DNA from: Fuerstiella sp.
GTDB lineage: Bacteria; Planctomycetota; Planctomycetia; Planctomycetales; Planctomycetaceae
Assembly (NCBI GenBank): GCA_029247265.1
Contig: JAQWLN010000045.1
Coordinates: forward strand, 16,501-80,500
Length of the DNA stretch: 64,000 nucleotides
Direction: 5' to 3'
Notes under the pieces: model-generated
Database searches by the model: none
Told to the model about the DNA's origin: nothing
The model's input: the letters and a program-made list of their open reading frames with translations, nothing else
Position numbers and translations under genes: made by a program
Part shown: piece after piece, positions 27,438 through 36,049 of the stretch
Position numbering within the stretch: the stretch's first letter is position 1
Layout of the letters: each line of letters opens with the position of its first letter

Positions 27438-28760
27438 TCATTCATAAATCGGCAGGAACGTATTGAAGGCCGCTTCGCCGAAATCGCCGGGGTCATTGAA
27501 CCGCCGTTGCTGATCCAGTGATGAGATCGCTTTCGCCTGAGCGTCCGTCAGCTCAAAATCGAACACGTTGATATTCTCTTCCATGCGATCGCGACTGGAC
27601 GTTTTGGGAATCACAGCGGTGCCTCGTTGTACGCCCCATCGCAGCAGTACCTGAGCAGGCGTCCGTCCGACAGCGGTGGCAATATCCTTGACAACGGCAT
27701 GCTCCAGAACTGCCTCGGATGGGTCTGCCATGCCAAGACTGAAATAGCTTTGAGCCCCGAGCGGCGAAAAGGCCGTGTACGCAATTCTTTCCTGATCGCA
27801 GAATCGCAATAGTTTTTCCTGAGTCAGATACGGATGTGTTTCCACCTGCAGAACGCTCGGGCGAATTTTCGCATAGGACAGCAAATCCCGAAGTTGACTG
27901 GTGCCAAAGTTGCAAATACCGATATTTCGCACCAGACCGGACTTGGCAAGTTCCTCCATCGCCTGCCATGTGTCACTGACCGGAACACGGACTTCTTCGA
28001 TAGACGGTTCCTGAGCATCGGGATCAAAAAACCAACCCGGTGGGTAGGACTTTTCGAAAGGCACGAACCTTTGAGCGATGGGGAAGTGAATCAGGTACAA
28101 GTCCAGATAATCCAGTCCCAGATCTTCCAGTGATTTTTCACAGGCCGCCTGAACGTGTTCCGGAGCATGGTAGGTATTCCAGAGCTTGGAAGTGACCCAC
28201 AGGTCTTCTCGATCACAGACACCATCGCTGACCGCCTGAGCGATGCCCTGCCCAACTTCGGTTTCGTTTCCGTAATCACAGGCGCAATCGAGATGGCGAT
28301 AACCAACTTCGATCGCAGTACGGCACACTTCTGCAGTCTGGTCTTTTTCAACCTTCCAGAATCCGAACCCAACCTTGGGGAGTCTCGCCCCCCATTTCAG
28401 ATCAATTGTTTCCATAGCTTCGTGATAATCTCGTCTTTGTTCAATTGCGTTGGTTGAGCCGACAGCCTCCTGCGACAAGATCTCCGTTTTTGTGTCAGAC
28501 GATATGGAAGTGACCACGTCACCTTCCACGGAAACATCCTCTGGCACAGGTGCGTCAGTCTTCTCGGCAGGGGTGTCGGCAGCTGCGGGACTGGTCTTCC
28601 GGGCAACTGTCGCTTTTCGGGCTGCCGACTTCAGCTTCTGTTTCTTTCCTGCAGTTTTCTGTTTTGGCTGCCCCTTCTTCCTGGGAGCCGTTGCCTCAGT
28701 AGCCTGAGACGTCTTCCTGGACTTTTTGTTGGGCTTGGCAGCTTTTTTTTTCATGCTCAT
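27438..28760 (-). CDS. Aldo/keto reductase with lysine/alanine-rich histone-H1-like N-terminal extension
   Basis: 440 residues from the ATG at 28760, which overlaps the esterase stop as ATGA; an in-frame GTG at 28874 (ORF track) would add 38 residues and overlap the esterase gene more. The first about 65 residues (MSMKKKAAKPNKKSRKTSQATE...KKQKLKSAARKATVARKTS) are Lys/Ala/Pro-rich, then an acidic linker. The reductase starts near residue 122: LPKVGFGFWKV, the catalytic DYGNE (Asp and Tyr) in HLDCACDYG, KLWNTYHAPEHV (Lys), LIHFPIA (His), then GICNFGTSQL and the NADPH-binding VIPKTSSRDRMEEN. This is the canonical AKR order. Substrate unknown; the tail could bind nucleic acid or polyanions. Confidence 0.85.
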   Translation of the reverse strand: MSMKKKAAKPNKKSRKTSQATEATAPRKKGQPKQKTAGKKQKLKSAARKATVARKTSPAAADTPAEKTDAPVPEDVSVEGDVVTSISSDTKTEILSQEAVGSTNAIEQRRDYHEAMETIDLKWGARLPKVGFGFWKVEKDQTAEVCRTAIEVGYRHLDCACDYGNETEVGQGIAQAVSDGVCDREDLWVTSKLWNTYHAPEHVQAACEKSLEDLGLDYLDLYLIHFPIAQRFVPFEKSYPPGWFFDPDAQEPSIEEVRVPVSDTWQAMEELAKSGLVRNIGICNFGTSQLRDLLSYAKIRPSVLQVETHPYLTQEKLLRFCDQERIAYTAFSPLGAQSYFSLGMADPSEAVLEHAVVKDIATAVGRTPAQVLLRWGVQRGTAVIPKTSSRDRMEENINVFDFELTDAQAKAISSLDQQRRFNDPGDFGEAAFNTFLPIYE

Positions 28761-30382
28761 CTTGCTCGAAATATCATCTTCAGATGGGTTGCGTTCATGC
28801 TTCGTCGTACTGGAATCCGTTTCCGGACCCCAGTGGAACTGCATCTGACCGGGAAGGACAACTGATTCATCCACAATTCACTGCCTGGATTACAAAAAAC
28901 GTAGGAAAAAGTGAATTGTAACGCCGACTTCTCAGTTTCCGAGCGGACAGGCCGTGCAACACGAAAACAGTTCGGATTCCAAGCGACCATTGGTCCGGTA
29001 AGGGCACTATTCGCCCGTATCACCCTGCCAGTACCACCCCGCCAATTGTCAGTCTGGAAGGGCGAGGCTGGCAGCCCGGCACCGTTGATCAGATTGGGAT
29101 TTGCCAGTTTGTGCCAGCCAAAACGCACCTGTGTGGGCGTCGCCACAGACTCGGCAGACACAACGATCACATTGCCATCGATCTCTGCCGTTGCATCAAC
29201 AAATTCCCCGGATTCGCCGGCAATCTGGAATTCCCTGAGCGGATTGCCGTCCCGGGAGTTCATACCGTCGGCGTGGGCAAACGTTAACCGTGCCGTGCTG
29301 CCGTCGATTTTCAGCGACTTATACAACGGACCAGAATAGGTCATGCCGCGTCGACCGTACGTCCCGGCCAGTGCCCATAGCGCCAGCCGATTGCCAACGT
29401 CCAGTTTGTTCCGCGGGTGAATGTCGGCAATGTTGTCCACGAGGTCGGTGGTTACGGCCATGCCGGTGTGAGGTATCTTCAGAGTGGCCACCTGAGCCTC
29501 CCACAACGCCGGTAGCTGGCCGGGCTCGTATCGTTCGCCGGACCAGGGTGCAATCTGTACAAAGTGAAAAGCCAGTTCGTCGTTGCGGAATTCTTTTCGC
29601 CAGCCTTCGATCAGATCTTTCATCTTGTCCGCATAAGTCAGCTTGTTCTTGCGAATGACGTTGGTTTCGCCCTGATACCAAATCGCCCCCTTCACGGCCA
29701 CGTTCGTCAGCGGAGCGATCATCCCGTTGTACATACCGCCCGAATTCCCGCCTTTGATTGTCCATGGTTCGATTGGCGAGCCACCCCACGAACTGTTGAT
29801 CAGCCCAATGGGTACGTTCAGATCATCGTGCAATCGTTTTCCGAAATAATATAGCACCGCCGAGAATGTTGGCACATTCTCGGGTGTGCAGGCTTTCCAC
29901 TTCGCGTTCACATCATCCGCAATCTTGTCTGCCTGAACCTTGGGCACGTGAAACAATCGCACGTCAGCATGATCGGCAGCTGCGATGGCCTCAGCGGATC
30001 CCGTGGTGTTCTTCAACTGCCATTCCATGTTGGACTGACCAGAACCGATCCAGACTTCGCCGACCAGTACGTCTTCCAGATCAATCGTATTCTTCCCGAC
30101 AACTCTGATCTGTCGGGGCTTTCCGTCCGCTTCCTGTGCCTTCAGTTCCACCAGCCACCGCCCTGCCCCGTCGGCAACAGTCTTCTGCGTCTCCTCAGCC
30201 AGCGTCACCGTGACTTCTTCACCTGCCTCTGCCCAACCCCAGATGCGCACGGGCTGATCGCGCTGAACAACCATGTGGCTGTCCAGCACGGCTGGCAATT
30301 TGACGTCACCTCTGACGGCACATGTGTTGATAAACGATGCAGCAAGCAGGGAAAATGCAGTTGGCAGGAAGTAACATTTCAT
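28757..30382 (-). CDS. Sialate O-acetylesterase-like SGNH esterase, exported
   Basis: 541 residues with a signal peptide (MKCYFLPTAFSLLAASFINTCAVRG). A beta-sandwich start (LPAVLDSHMVVQRDQPVRIWGWA) precedes the SGNH nucleophile motif IGSGQSNMEW at about residue 115, WGGSPIEPW, WYQGETN and the catalytic Asp-His in DIHPRNK. Related esterases end soon after GLPASPFQTDNW, which is at about residue 437-448 here; the remaining roughly 90 residues look unlike the family and end by overlapping the reductase start, so the native stop may have been lost. Likely removes acetyl groups from host or algal glycans outside the cytoplasm. Confidence 0.87.
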   Translation of the reverse strand: MKCYFLPTAFSLLAASFINTCAVRGDVKLPAVLDSHMVVQRDQPVRIWGWAEAGEEVTVTLAEETQKTVADGAGRWLVELKAQEADGKPRQIRVVGKNTIDLEDVLVGEVWIGSGQSNMEWQLKNTTGSAEAIAAADHADVRLFHVPKVQADKIADDVNAKWKACTPENVPTFSAVLYYFGKRLHDDLNVPIGLINSSWGGSPIEPWTIKGGNSGGMYNGMIAPLTNVAVKGAIWYQGETNVIRKNKLTYADKMKDLIEGWRKEFRNDELAFHFVQIAPWSGERYEPGQLPALWEAQVATLKIPHTGMAVTTDLVDNIADIHPRNKLDVGNRLALWALAGTYGRRGMTYSGPLYKSLKIDGSTARLTFAHADGMNSRDGNPLREFQIAGESGEFVDATAEIDGNVIVVSAESVATPTQVRFGWHKLANPNLINGAGLPASPFQTDNWRGGTGRVIRANSALTGPMVAWNPNCFRVARPVRSETEKSALQFTFSYVFCNPGSELWMNQLSFPVRCSSTGVRKRIPVRRSMNATHLKMIFRAR

Positions 30383-30651
30383 CGGTGGGTCTCGGTTGGG
30401 GGATGGAAGAACAGATAGTGGACGATAAAACGGACAACGTCATCGCAGATTCGACGCTGAAGTCAACTCATCACGTTGTCAAAACAGCCAGGACCGACAC
30501 ATGGCTGCACGACCAGACTCAGCTCAGCAACTGCCGGCACAGAGTGCGATGATCGTTGGCGATGATCCGGGGACAAGCTGAGAGCGTGAATGGGATTCGC
30601 CTGTCCGCGGGGCGTCTGCAGCCTGCCACCTGCTCTTCGTTTGGCACGCCT

Positions 30652-31422
30652 TCAGCCCTTTTTAAGTTCTGTAAATGCGTCAGCCATGGCGTTCTTCATA
30701 ATCAGAGCATCGTTGGAGTAAACAACCAGCCTCGCTCCCTGGCGGATGGTTCGCACGGCCTGCTCGGTCGTTCCGAACCAGCACCCGGCAGCAACGTGAT
30801 GACGATCTGCTGTATCGATAATTTTTTGCAGCATGGCAATCGTGTCCGGGTGATCGTATTTATTGGGAATGCCCATGTTCACCGTCAAGTCGTTGGGACC
30901 GACAAAGACCGCATGGACGCCTGGTATCGAACAGATCCGGTCGAGGTTTTCAACGCCCTCGACAGACTCGATCATGGGCATAAAGACGGTGTCCGCGCAC
31001 TTGGATTCGGTAATGTATTTCCGAGTAGCTTCGCTGGGCCAGGCGCCGCCCGCCAGCACCCGCTCAAGAGCCTTCCCCTTGAGCGGACGATACACGGCCG
31101 CGGCCGCGAGCCGCTTTGCCTGTTCATAGTCCTCCATGTACGGCACAACAACTCCGTCAAAGCTGTCACAGACTTTGGAAACATCATCGGGTTCACGACT
31201 GTGAGTTCTGGCCAGGCAGGCGATTCCTTTTGCCGCCAGCGCGTACCGCAGGGGAAGAAATTCGGCCAGATCCAGTGCGTTGTGCTCGGCCGTCACAATC
31301 ACAAAGTCCAGCGCGTTCGGTGGCAGGAAGTCCACCATCGCCGGATTGACGGCATGCTGGACCAACGTGCCATAGACGGTTTCACCTTTGAGTAATTTGT
31401 TCTTCAGCATACGTCCGCTCAT
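30652..31422 (-). CDS. HpcH/HpaI-family aldolase (2-keto-3-deoxy-sugar-acid aldolase-like)
   Basis: 256 residues. N-terminal LKNKLLKGETVYGTLVQ is the family opening, FVIVTAEHNALDLAEFLPL the substrate strand, and VFMPMIESVEGVENLDRICSIPGVHAVFVGPNDLTVNMGIP carries the metal-binding Glu and the GPNDL signature. Class II members cleave 2-keto-3-deoxy acids such as 2-keto-3-deoxy-L-rhamnonate to pyruvate and an aldehyde. In the context of a FucU-like mutarotase and two Gfo/Idh/MocA dehydrogenases, a deoxy-sugar oxidative pathway is a fair inference. Confidence 0.9.
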   Translation of the reverse strand: MSGRMLKNKLLKGETVYGTLVQHAVNPAMVDFLPPNALDFVIVTAEHNALDLAEFLPLRYALAAKGIACLARTHSREPDDVSKVCDSFDGVVVPYMEDYEQAKRLAAAAVYRPLKGKALERVLAGGAWPSEATRKYITESKCADTVFMPMIESVEGVENLDRICSIPGVHAVFVGPNDLTVNMGIPNKYDHPDTIAMLQKIIDTADRHHVAAGCWFGTTEQAVRTIRQGARLVVYSNDALIMKNAMADAFTELKKG

Positions 31423-31454
31423 TGTTGGATCCTTGTTCGTGGAAGCAAAGGGGT

Positions 31455-31517
31455 CGGGAGTCTTTCTTGGGTCAGTGATATTTGAGTCAAATCGTCCTCC
31501 GCTCGAAAAGACTCCCG
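31455..31517. repeat. 11-bp perfect inverted repeat flanking a 41-base loop
   Basis: CGGGAGTCTTT at 31455-31465 pairs with AAAGACTCCCG at 31507-31517, in the gap between the Gfo/Idh/MocA gene and the HpcH/HpaI aldolase gene. It could act as an mRNA processing or attenuation stem or an operator; no T-run follows, so it is not a classical terminator. Confidence 0.6.
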
Positions 31518-31530
31518 CCTTCTGGTAAAA

Positions 31531-32640
31531 TTACTGCAGCAATGACAGCGGATTGTCACGCGTAATTAATGGAAGATCGATCGGGCCGCAGACACGATGG
31601 GATTCAAAGACAGCGGCAATCATTTCCACGATGGCACGGCTGTCTTCGGCCGAACATTTCGTTGGTCGTTCCTGTTCAACACTGTCGATCAGGTCGGTAA
31701 TGGCCGCCACGTGACCACCTTCATAGGTACCGTCTGTCCGAGCCTCCGGCTTACCAATGCCGGAGGACGTGATTGTTTCCCATGTTTTGCCCGTTCGCCC
31801 CGGTGACCAGCTGCTGTCACGGAGAATAAACGCAGGTTTCAGATAACCGCTCTGCATTTCAATAATGCCTCGCGAGCCCATGATTTGAAGTCCGAATCGC
31901 GTCGGACTGCCGCCCACGCCTCGCTTTGAGGCAAAGTGGCCATAGACGCCTTTGGAAAACGCATATCGAGCCTGCACGTGATCACCAGCCAGCAGGCCGA
32001 TGCCTTCAGGGCCGTCGAACACATCCGCTTTCGCAACGGTGCGGCCTTTGCTGGCCACGGTCGCGGTACATGAGTGAGCACTCCCTCCGGCAATACTCCG
32101 CATCAGGCCGAAGACGTGGGCCCCGAGCACCCAAAGGTCTTCTCCACCGCCACGACGATCTTCCTTACCACGACCTCGCAGCTCCAGAACCTCACCAATT
32201 TCGCCGTGCTGAATCAGCGACAGCACTGTGTCCAGAACCGGAGAATATTGTGTCACGTGGGCGATACCGAGTTTCAGGTGCCGCATTTCCATGGCACGCA
32301 CAACTTCGTCGCTTTCCGTCAACGTGCGGCAGAATGGTTTCTCCATGTACACATGACAACCGGCCGCTGCGGCAGCCAGTAACATGTCGTGATGCTGGTC
32401 AATCCAGCGGGGGCAGACACCGACAATATCCAGTTTTTCCCTGTTGAGCATGTGGCGGTAATCAGCGTAGGCCTGCGGTGCGGCCGTTCGCTTCTGAGCC
32501 GCCGCGCGGCCACCCTCGTGTGGATCCGCGACGGCTGCGACTTCAACGTTGGCCAGCTTTGTGAACGCAACATCGACCCCGTGCCCATAGTCGCCGCGAC
32601 CTGTGCTGCCGATGATTCCGACTCGATACGTTTTCGACAT
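31531..32640 (-). CDS. Gfo/Idh/MocA-family oxidoreductase (cytoplasmic)
   Basis: 369 residues. The Rossmann start TYRVGIIGSTGRGDYGHGVDVAF lacks a signal sequence, followed by VAAVADPHEGG, YADYRHML, DIVGVCPRWIDQHHDMLLAAAAAGCHVYMEKPFCRT with the family EKP motif (catalytic Lys). The C-terminal domain is GFO_IDH_MocA_C-like. Such enzymes oxidise or isomerise sugars, inositols or glycosides with NAD(P). It lies 82 bases downstream of a Tat-exported relative, so the two may process the same compound on different sides of the membrane. Confidence 0.92.
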   Translation of the reverse strand: MSKTYRVGIIGSTGRGDYGHGVDVAFTKLANVEVAAVADPHEGGRAAAQKRTAAPQAYADYRHMLNREKLDIVGVCPRWIDQHHDMLLAAAAAGCHVYMEKPFCRTLTESDEVVRAMEMRHLKLGIAHVTQYSPVLDTVLSLIQHGEIGEVLELRGRGKEDRRGGGEDLWVLGAHVFGLMRSIAGGSAHSCTATVASKGRTVAKADVFDGPEGIGLLAGDHVQARYAFSKGVYGHFASKRGVGGSPTRFGLQIMGSRGIIEMQSGYLKPAFILRDSSWSPGRTGKTWETITSSGIGKPEARTDGTYEGGHVAAITDLIDSVEQERPTKCSAEDSRAIVEMIAAVFESHRVCGPIDLPLITRDNPLSLLQ

Positions 32641-32722
32641 TGGTCACCCCTTCCTGAAGACTTTCGACTGCGTGCCCGTTCGGTTTCTCCGTCGCTGAGT
32701 TATTCCTGTACGTCGTGCACGC

Positions 32723-34057
32723 TCAAACTTCCGGAAGGACCCACGGCTTCCGATACTCCGACCGCGTACGCAGCGCATTGGCTTCGTCATCGTCGACAAA
32801 AGTTTCTAACTCGGGATCAAGGATCAGCGTCCTGCCGACTCGCGCGGCGATGTTACCCGCGTGGCAGAGAACCGACGCGGGGTGACCGACGGTTTCCAGA
32901 TCGCAGTACGGCTTCTCCCTAGATTTAACGCAGTCAATAAAGTTCTGCACATGTGGCCCCTCATGACTGTCGCCTTCGCCCTGCCCCAGAACCTGACCAC
33001 CACGACCATACGCCACCCAATTGGAATTGCCCATGACGATGTATCCCCTGTCACCAAAAACGGCAGCTCCTTCTGAATGTCCGAGATAGCGATACGGCGT
33101 CCAGACGCGCATTTCGTACGTCAGCATTTTCGGTTGCACGCTGTCACCGTATTCATAGGTGACCTGCATCGTGTCAGGAAACTGCTGTGCATCGTCGAAA
33201 TACCACTTGCCCCCGTGAGCCGAAATCGAGGACGGCAGACCGACCTGTGCGTCTCCCTGAGCTTCGCAGGCGGCGTTCAGCAGAGCCACGGCCATATCCA
33301 GCCGATGCACGCCATCGTTGCCTAGGTCCCCGGTACCATAGTCATAAAGCCAGCGCCAGCGTCCGTGAAAACGGTTGACGTTAAACGGTCGTTTCGGTGC
33401 CGGCCCCATCCACATTTCGTAGTCGACGCCAGCGGGGGGCGTACCGTCAGACGGAAATCCGATCGCGCCCTGTTTCGAACTTTCCCATGCCTTGGCAACG
33501 ACACAGCGCCCCAGTTTCCCGCTCTTCACAAATTCGATCGCCGACTGCAGTCGTTTCGTTGACCGATGCTGTGATCCCATCTGCACGATGCGTTTATGTT
33601 TACGCATTGCAGCGACCATCTGCATGCCTTCGACGATGTTGTGACCATCCGGTTTTTCAACGTACACATCCTTGCCCGCCTGACACGCAAGTATTGTGGG
33701 AATGGCGTGCCAGTGATCGGGTGTTCCGGCAACGATCACGTCGAGAGTGTCGTCGTCAATGAGCCGCCGAAAGTCGCTTTCGCCTCGAGGACGGCGACTC
33801 TGATTTTTCTCGGCTGTCGCCAGGCCTTTGGGAAGGCGGTTGGCATCCAGATCCGCGATCGCGACAACGTCAACGGACGCATTTGAGGAAAACGAGTTAA
33901 TCAGCGACAGCGCGCGACCGCCGGCACCAATAATGCCGACGCGAACACGATCGCCGGGCTGCACCGAAGCGGCCTGCGTGGATTGGGCAGAAATAAGACT
34001 GCCCAATGTCGCAGCGGAAGACCGCTGAACAAAGTTTCGGCGAGAAGGTTCAGCCAT
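32723..34057 (-). CDS. Tat-exported Gfo/Idh/MocA-family oxidoreductase
   Basis: 444 residues from the ATG at 34057, which has GGAGGG about five bases upstream; the ORF-track start is nine codons earlier. The N-terminus carries a twin-arginine signal (SRRNFVQRSSAATLGSLISAQSTQA). The Rossmann part VRVGIIGAGGRALSLINSF, VVAIADLD, DVIVAGTPDHWHAIPTILACQAGKDVYVEKPDGHN (EKP) is followed by GTPPAGVDYEMWMGPAPKRPFN and a conserved RWRWLYDYGTGDLGNDGVHRLDMA, a block typical of secreted planctomycete members. The cofactor is presumably bound before export. Likely acts on sugars in the periplasm; substrate unknown. First gene of the minus-strand sugar block. Confidence 0.94.
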   Translation of the reverse strand: MAEPSRRNFVQRSSAATLGSLISAQSTQAASVQPGDRVRVGIIGAGGRALSLINSFSSNASVDVVAIADLDANRLPKGLATAEKNQSRRPRGESDFRRLIDDDTLDVIVAGTPDHWHAIPTILACQAGKDVYVEKPDGHNIVEGMQMVAAMRKHKRIVQMGSQHRSTKRLQSAIEFVKSGKLGRCVVAKAWESSKQGAIGFPSDGTPPAGVDYEMWMGPAPKRPFNVNRFHGRWRWLYDYGTGDLGNDGVHRLDMAVALLNAACEAQGDAQVGLPSSISAHGGKWYFDDAQQFPDTMQVTYEYGDSVQPKMLTYEMRVWTPYRYLGHSEGAAVFGDRGYIVMGNSNWVAYGRGGQVLGQGEGDSHEGPHVQNFIDCVKSREKPYCDLETVGHPASVLCHAGNIAARVGRTLILDPELETFVDDDEANALRTRSEYRKPWVLPEV

Positions 34058-34317
34058 AGCACCCTCCAAACGCAGGATGACCACAATTATCGATTGCGGT
34101 ACAGAAATGAGGAACGATTCTTCAAGGTGACGATCTTCGCAGATTGGTGATCGACATCAAATCAGTTGACGGCATAGCCTGGCAATTAGAAAGAACAGGT
34201 GGAACAATGCTGGCCTTTCACCATGGAGTGTCACCGCCACCCGAATTTATGTCCGCAGACCAGCATCTCCGCAGGTGAGCAACGCTGCGACTCCACCCAC
34301 TGCATGACCAGACGGAT

Positions 34318-34854
34318 ATGAACGACAACGACATTCCCGACATCGCTGCCGCTGCGTCCATTCTGGCCGGTACGATCGGACAGATTGAATTCGCGCGACA
34401 GTACACCGAGGAACTGTTGGAAGCAACTCCGCGTGAGCATTGGTTCGAGAAGCCGGAGGGGCTTCCGACACACATCGCGTGGCAGGTGGGACACCTGACA
34501 GTCAGTCAATACGGATTGCTGATGTTTCGGATGCGTGGACGCCGTCCGGAAGACCTGACTCTGATTCCCGGAAAATTCCGGAAGGCCTACAGCCGACAGT
34601 CCGTTCCAAACTCAGACGGGACGATTCAGCCATCGGCCGACGAATTGCTGGACCGCCTGAACCGTGTTCACGAACTGGCAATGACAGAAGTCGAAGCGAT
34701 CGAACCATCGGTACTGCTGGAACCGGTGGACATGCCTTATGCTGCCTATCCGATCAAGCTGGGAGCCATCATGTTCTGCCCGATGCATGAACAGATTCAC
34801 GCGGGACAGATTGGATTAGTGCGCCGCGCGCTCGGACTGTCGCCAGTGAGGTGA
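34318..34854 (+). CDS. DinB-family putative metal-dependent hydrolase
   Basis: 178 residues. A four-helix DinB fold is suggested by TPREHWFEKPEGLPTHIAWQVGHLTVSQYG and the C-terminal MHEQIHAGQIGLVRRALG; the three His metal ligands expected in this family correspond to the His of GHL and the two His of HEQIHAGQ. Members act as thiol-dependent transferases or are of unknown function. It stands alone on the plus strand between two minus-strand blocks, and no clear ribosome-binding site was seen. Confidence 0.85.
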   Translation: MNDNDIPDIAAAASILAGTIGQIEFARQYTEELLEATPREHWFEKPEGLPTHIAWQVGHLTVSQYGLLMFRMRGRRPEDLTLIPGKFRKAYSRQSVPNSDGTIQPSADELLDRLNRVHELAMTEVEAIEPSVLLEPVDMPYAAYPIKLGAIMFCPMHEQIHAGQIGLVRRALGLSPVR

Positions 34855-34884
34855 ACAACCTCCCGCCAACAACTGCGACAGCTG

Positions 34885-36000
34885 TTATTGCGCGGCCGTG
34901 AACTGAATGTCCGCCGGAAGTGTGGCGGATTTCTGGGGCGAGATATTTACGGATTCCACCGCGAGTCGTCCGAGAATGTGGTTCGTGGAGTCGAACCAGG
35001 ATTCGAGAACATGCACGACGGACGGCGAGACCGGTAGGTCGGCCGGTCGTTCCAGGTGTTTCGAAACAACGACAACGGTGCAGTCTGCCGTCGTCTCAGA
35101 TGTCAGTTGGTATTTTCCATCCATGTCGGACACCCCGACCGCTCCGCCAAGAGCAGACAAGGCGGCGACCGTAGCAGCAAGATCCGGATTCTCTGCCGGC
35201 CGTTGCAAACTTCGCGCGTTCAATTTGATGGTGCCCTGCCTGTTGACCGGCAGCAACAGAACCATGGCACCGGAATCCGGAAGCATGCGGCCCGATGCAT
35301 CCTGATACTCAATCGTGCCCTGAACGATGACGGCGTCCTCTGCGGGAACTGCTTTAACCCGCGGACCCACTTCCCGCACCCGCTGCTCATCCACACGTGA
35401 TTCGACAGAGTCCACAGTGCCGGATGTTCGGTGTCCAACCCACCACCCAAGACAAACTCCCAGCAGCAACATGGCAAGACCACTCGCCAGCAGTCCTATT
35501 GTTCGGTGCTGACCACGACTGACTTCACGCATGTCACGCAGTACATGTTCCGACACCTGACCGTCTGGTGACTGTTGCTCCAGCGAAGCGAGTTCGTTCA
35601 GAGATTCAGCGATGGCAACGGGGTCGCCGGACTCAAAACTGACTTCCTGAGCGGCGACGTGAGAGATTTCAACGTCGATTGGTTCCGACGCCGCAATTGG
35701 TTCCGGAGAGACAACTCTGTCGGTCACTCCACCTGTGCCCTGCCCCGCCGCCGGCCTCGGCTCGTCAGGCGCAGATTCCAAGTGGTCGTCGTCGAGCACG
35801 GACAGTTCAGTCAGCGCGGATAATAGCGCCGAATCGCTTTTAACCGCGGACTGCGGATCCGGAATCCGGCGCGTGCGACCATCAAGTTCCGGAACTCGCA
35901 ATGATCGGCCGCATTGCGGACAGTCCACGACAGCGCTTGCGCGGGACCGCGAGATGCCCAGCAGTTGACTGCAGTGTTGACAACGAAACTTAATCGGCAT
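34885..36000 (-). CDS. Zinc-ribbon, single-pass membrane protein, unknown function
   Basis: 371 residues from the ATG at 36000 (MPIKFRCQHC); the ORF track extends 19 codons upstream without support. An N-terminal zinc ribbon (CQHCSQLLG...DCPQCGRSL, residues 7-33) precedes an acidic low-complexity segment to about residue 175, one transmembrane helix (TIGLLASGLAMLLLGVCLGWWVG) and an extracytoplasmic domain with a GTIEYQDASGRMLPDSGAMVLLLP strand and GGAVGVSDMDGKYQLTSE, reminiscent of carboxypeptidase-regulatory-like beta folds. The same layout is common in planctomycete hypothetical proteins. It follows the tadC remnant by 49 bases and could be in its operon. Confidence 0.75.
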   Translation of the reverse strand: MPIKFRCQHCSQLLGISRSRASAVVDCPQCGRSLRVPELDGRTRRIPDPQSAVKSDSALLSALTELSVLDDDHLESAPDEPRPAAGQGTGGVTDRVVSPEPIAASEPIDVEISHVAAQEVSFESGDPVAIAESLNELASLEQQSPDGQVSEHVLRDMREVSRGQHRTIGLLASGLAMLLLGVCLGWWVGHRTSGTVDSVESRVDEQRVREVGPRVKAVPAEDAVIVQGTIEYQDASGRMLPDSGAMVLLLPVNRQGTIKLNARSLQRPAENPDLAATVAALSALGGAVGVSDMDGKYQLTSETTADCTVVVVSKHLERPADLPVSPSVVHVLESWFDSTNHILGRLAVESVNISPQKSATLPADIQFTAAQ

Positions 36001-36049
36001 GACAGCAGCTGAATGAGACAATGAGATGAGATACCAGGTTGAGGGTATC

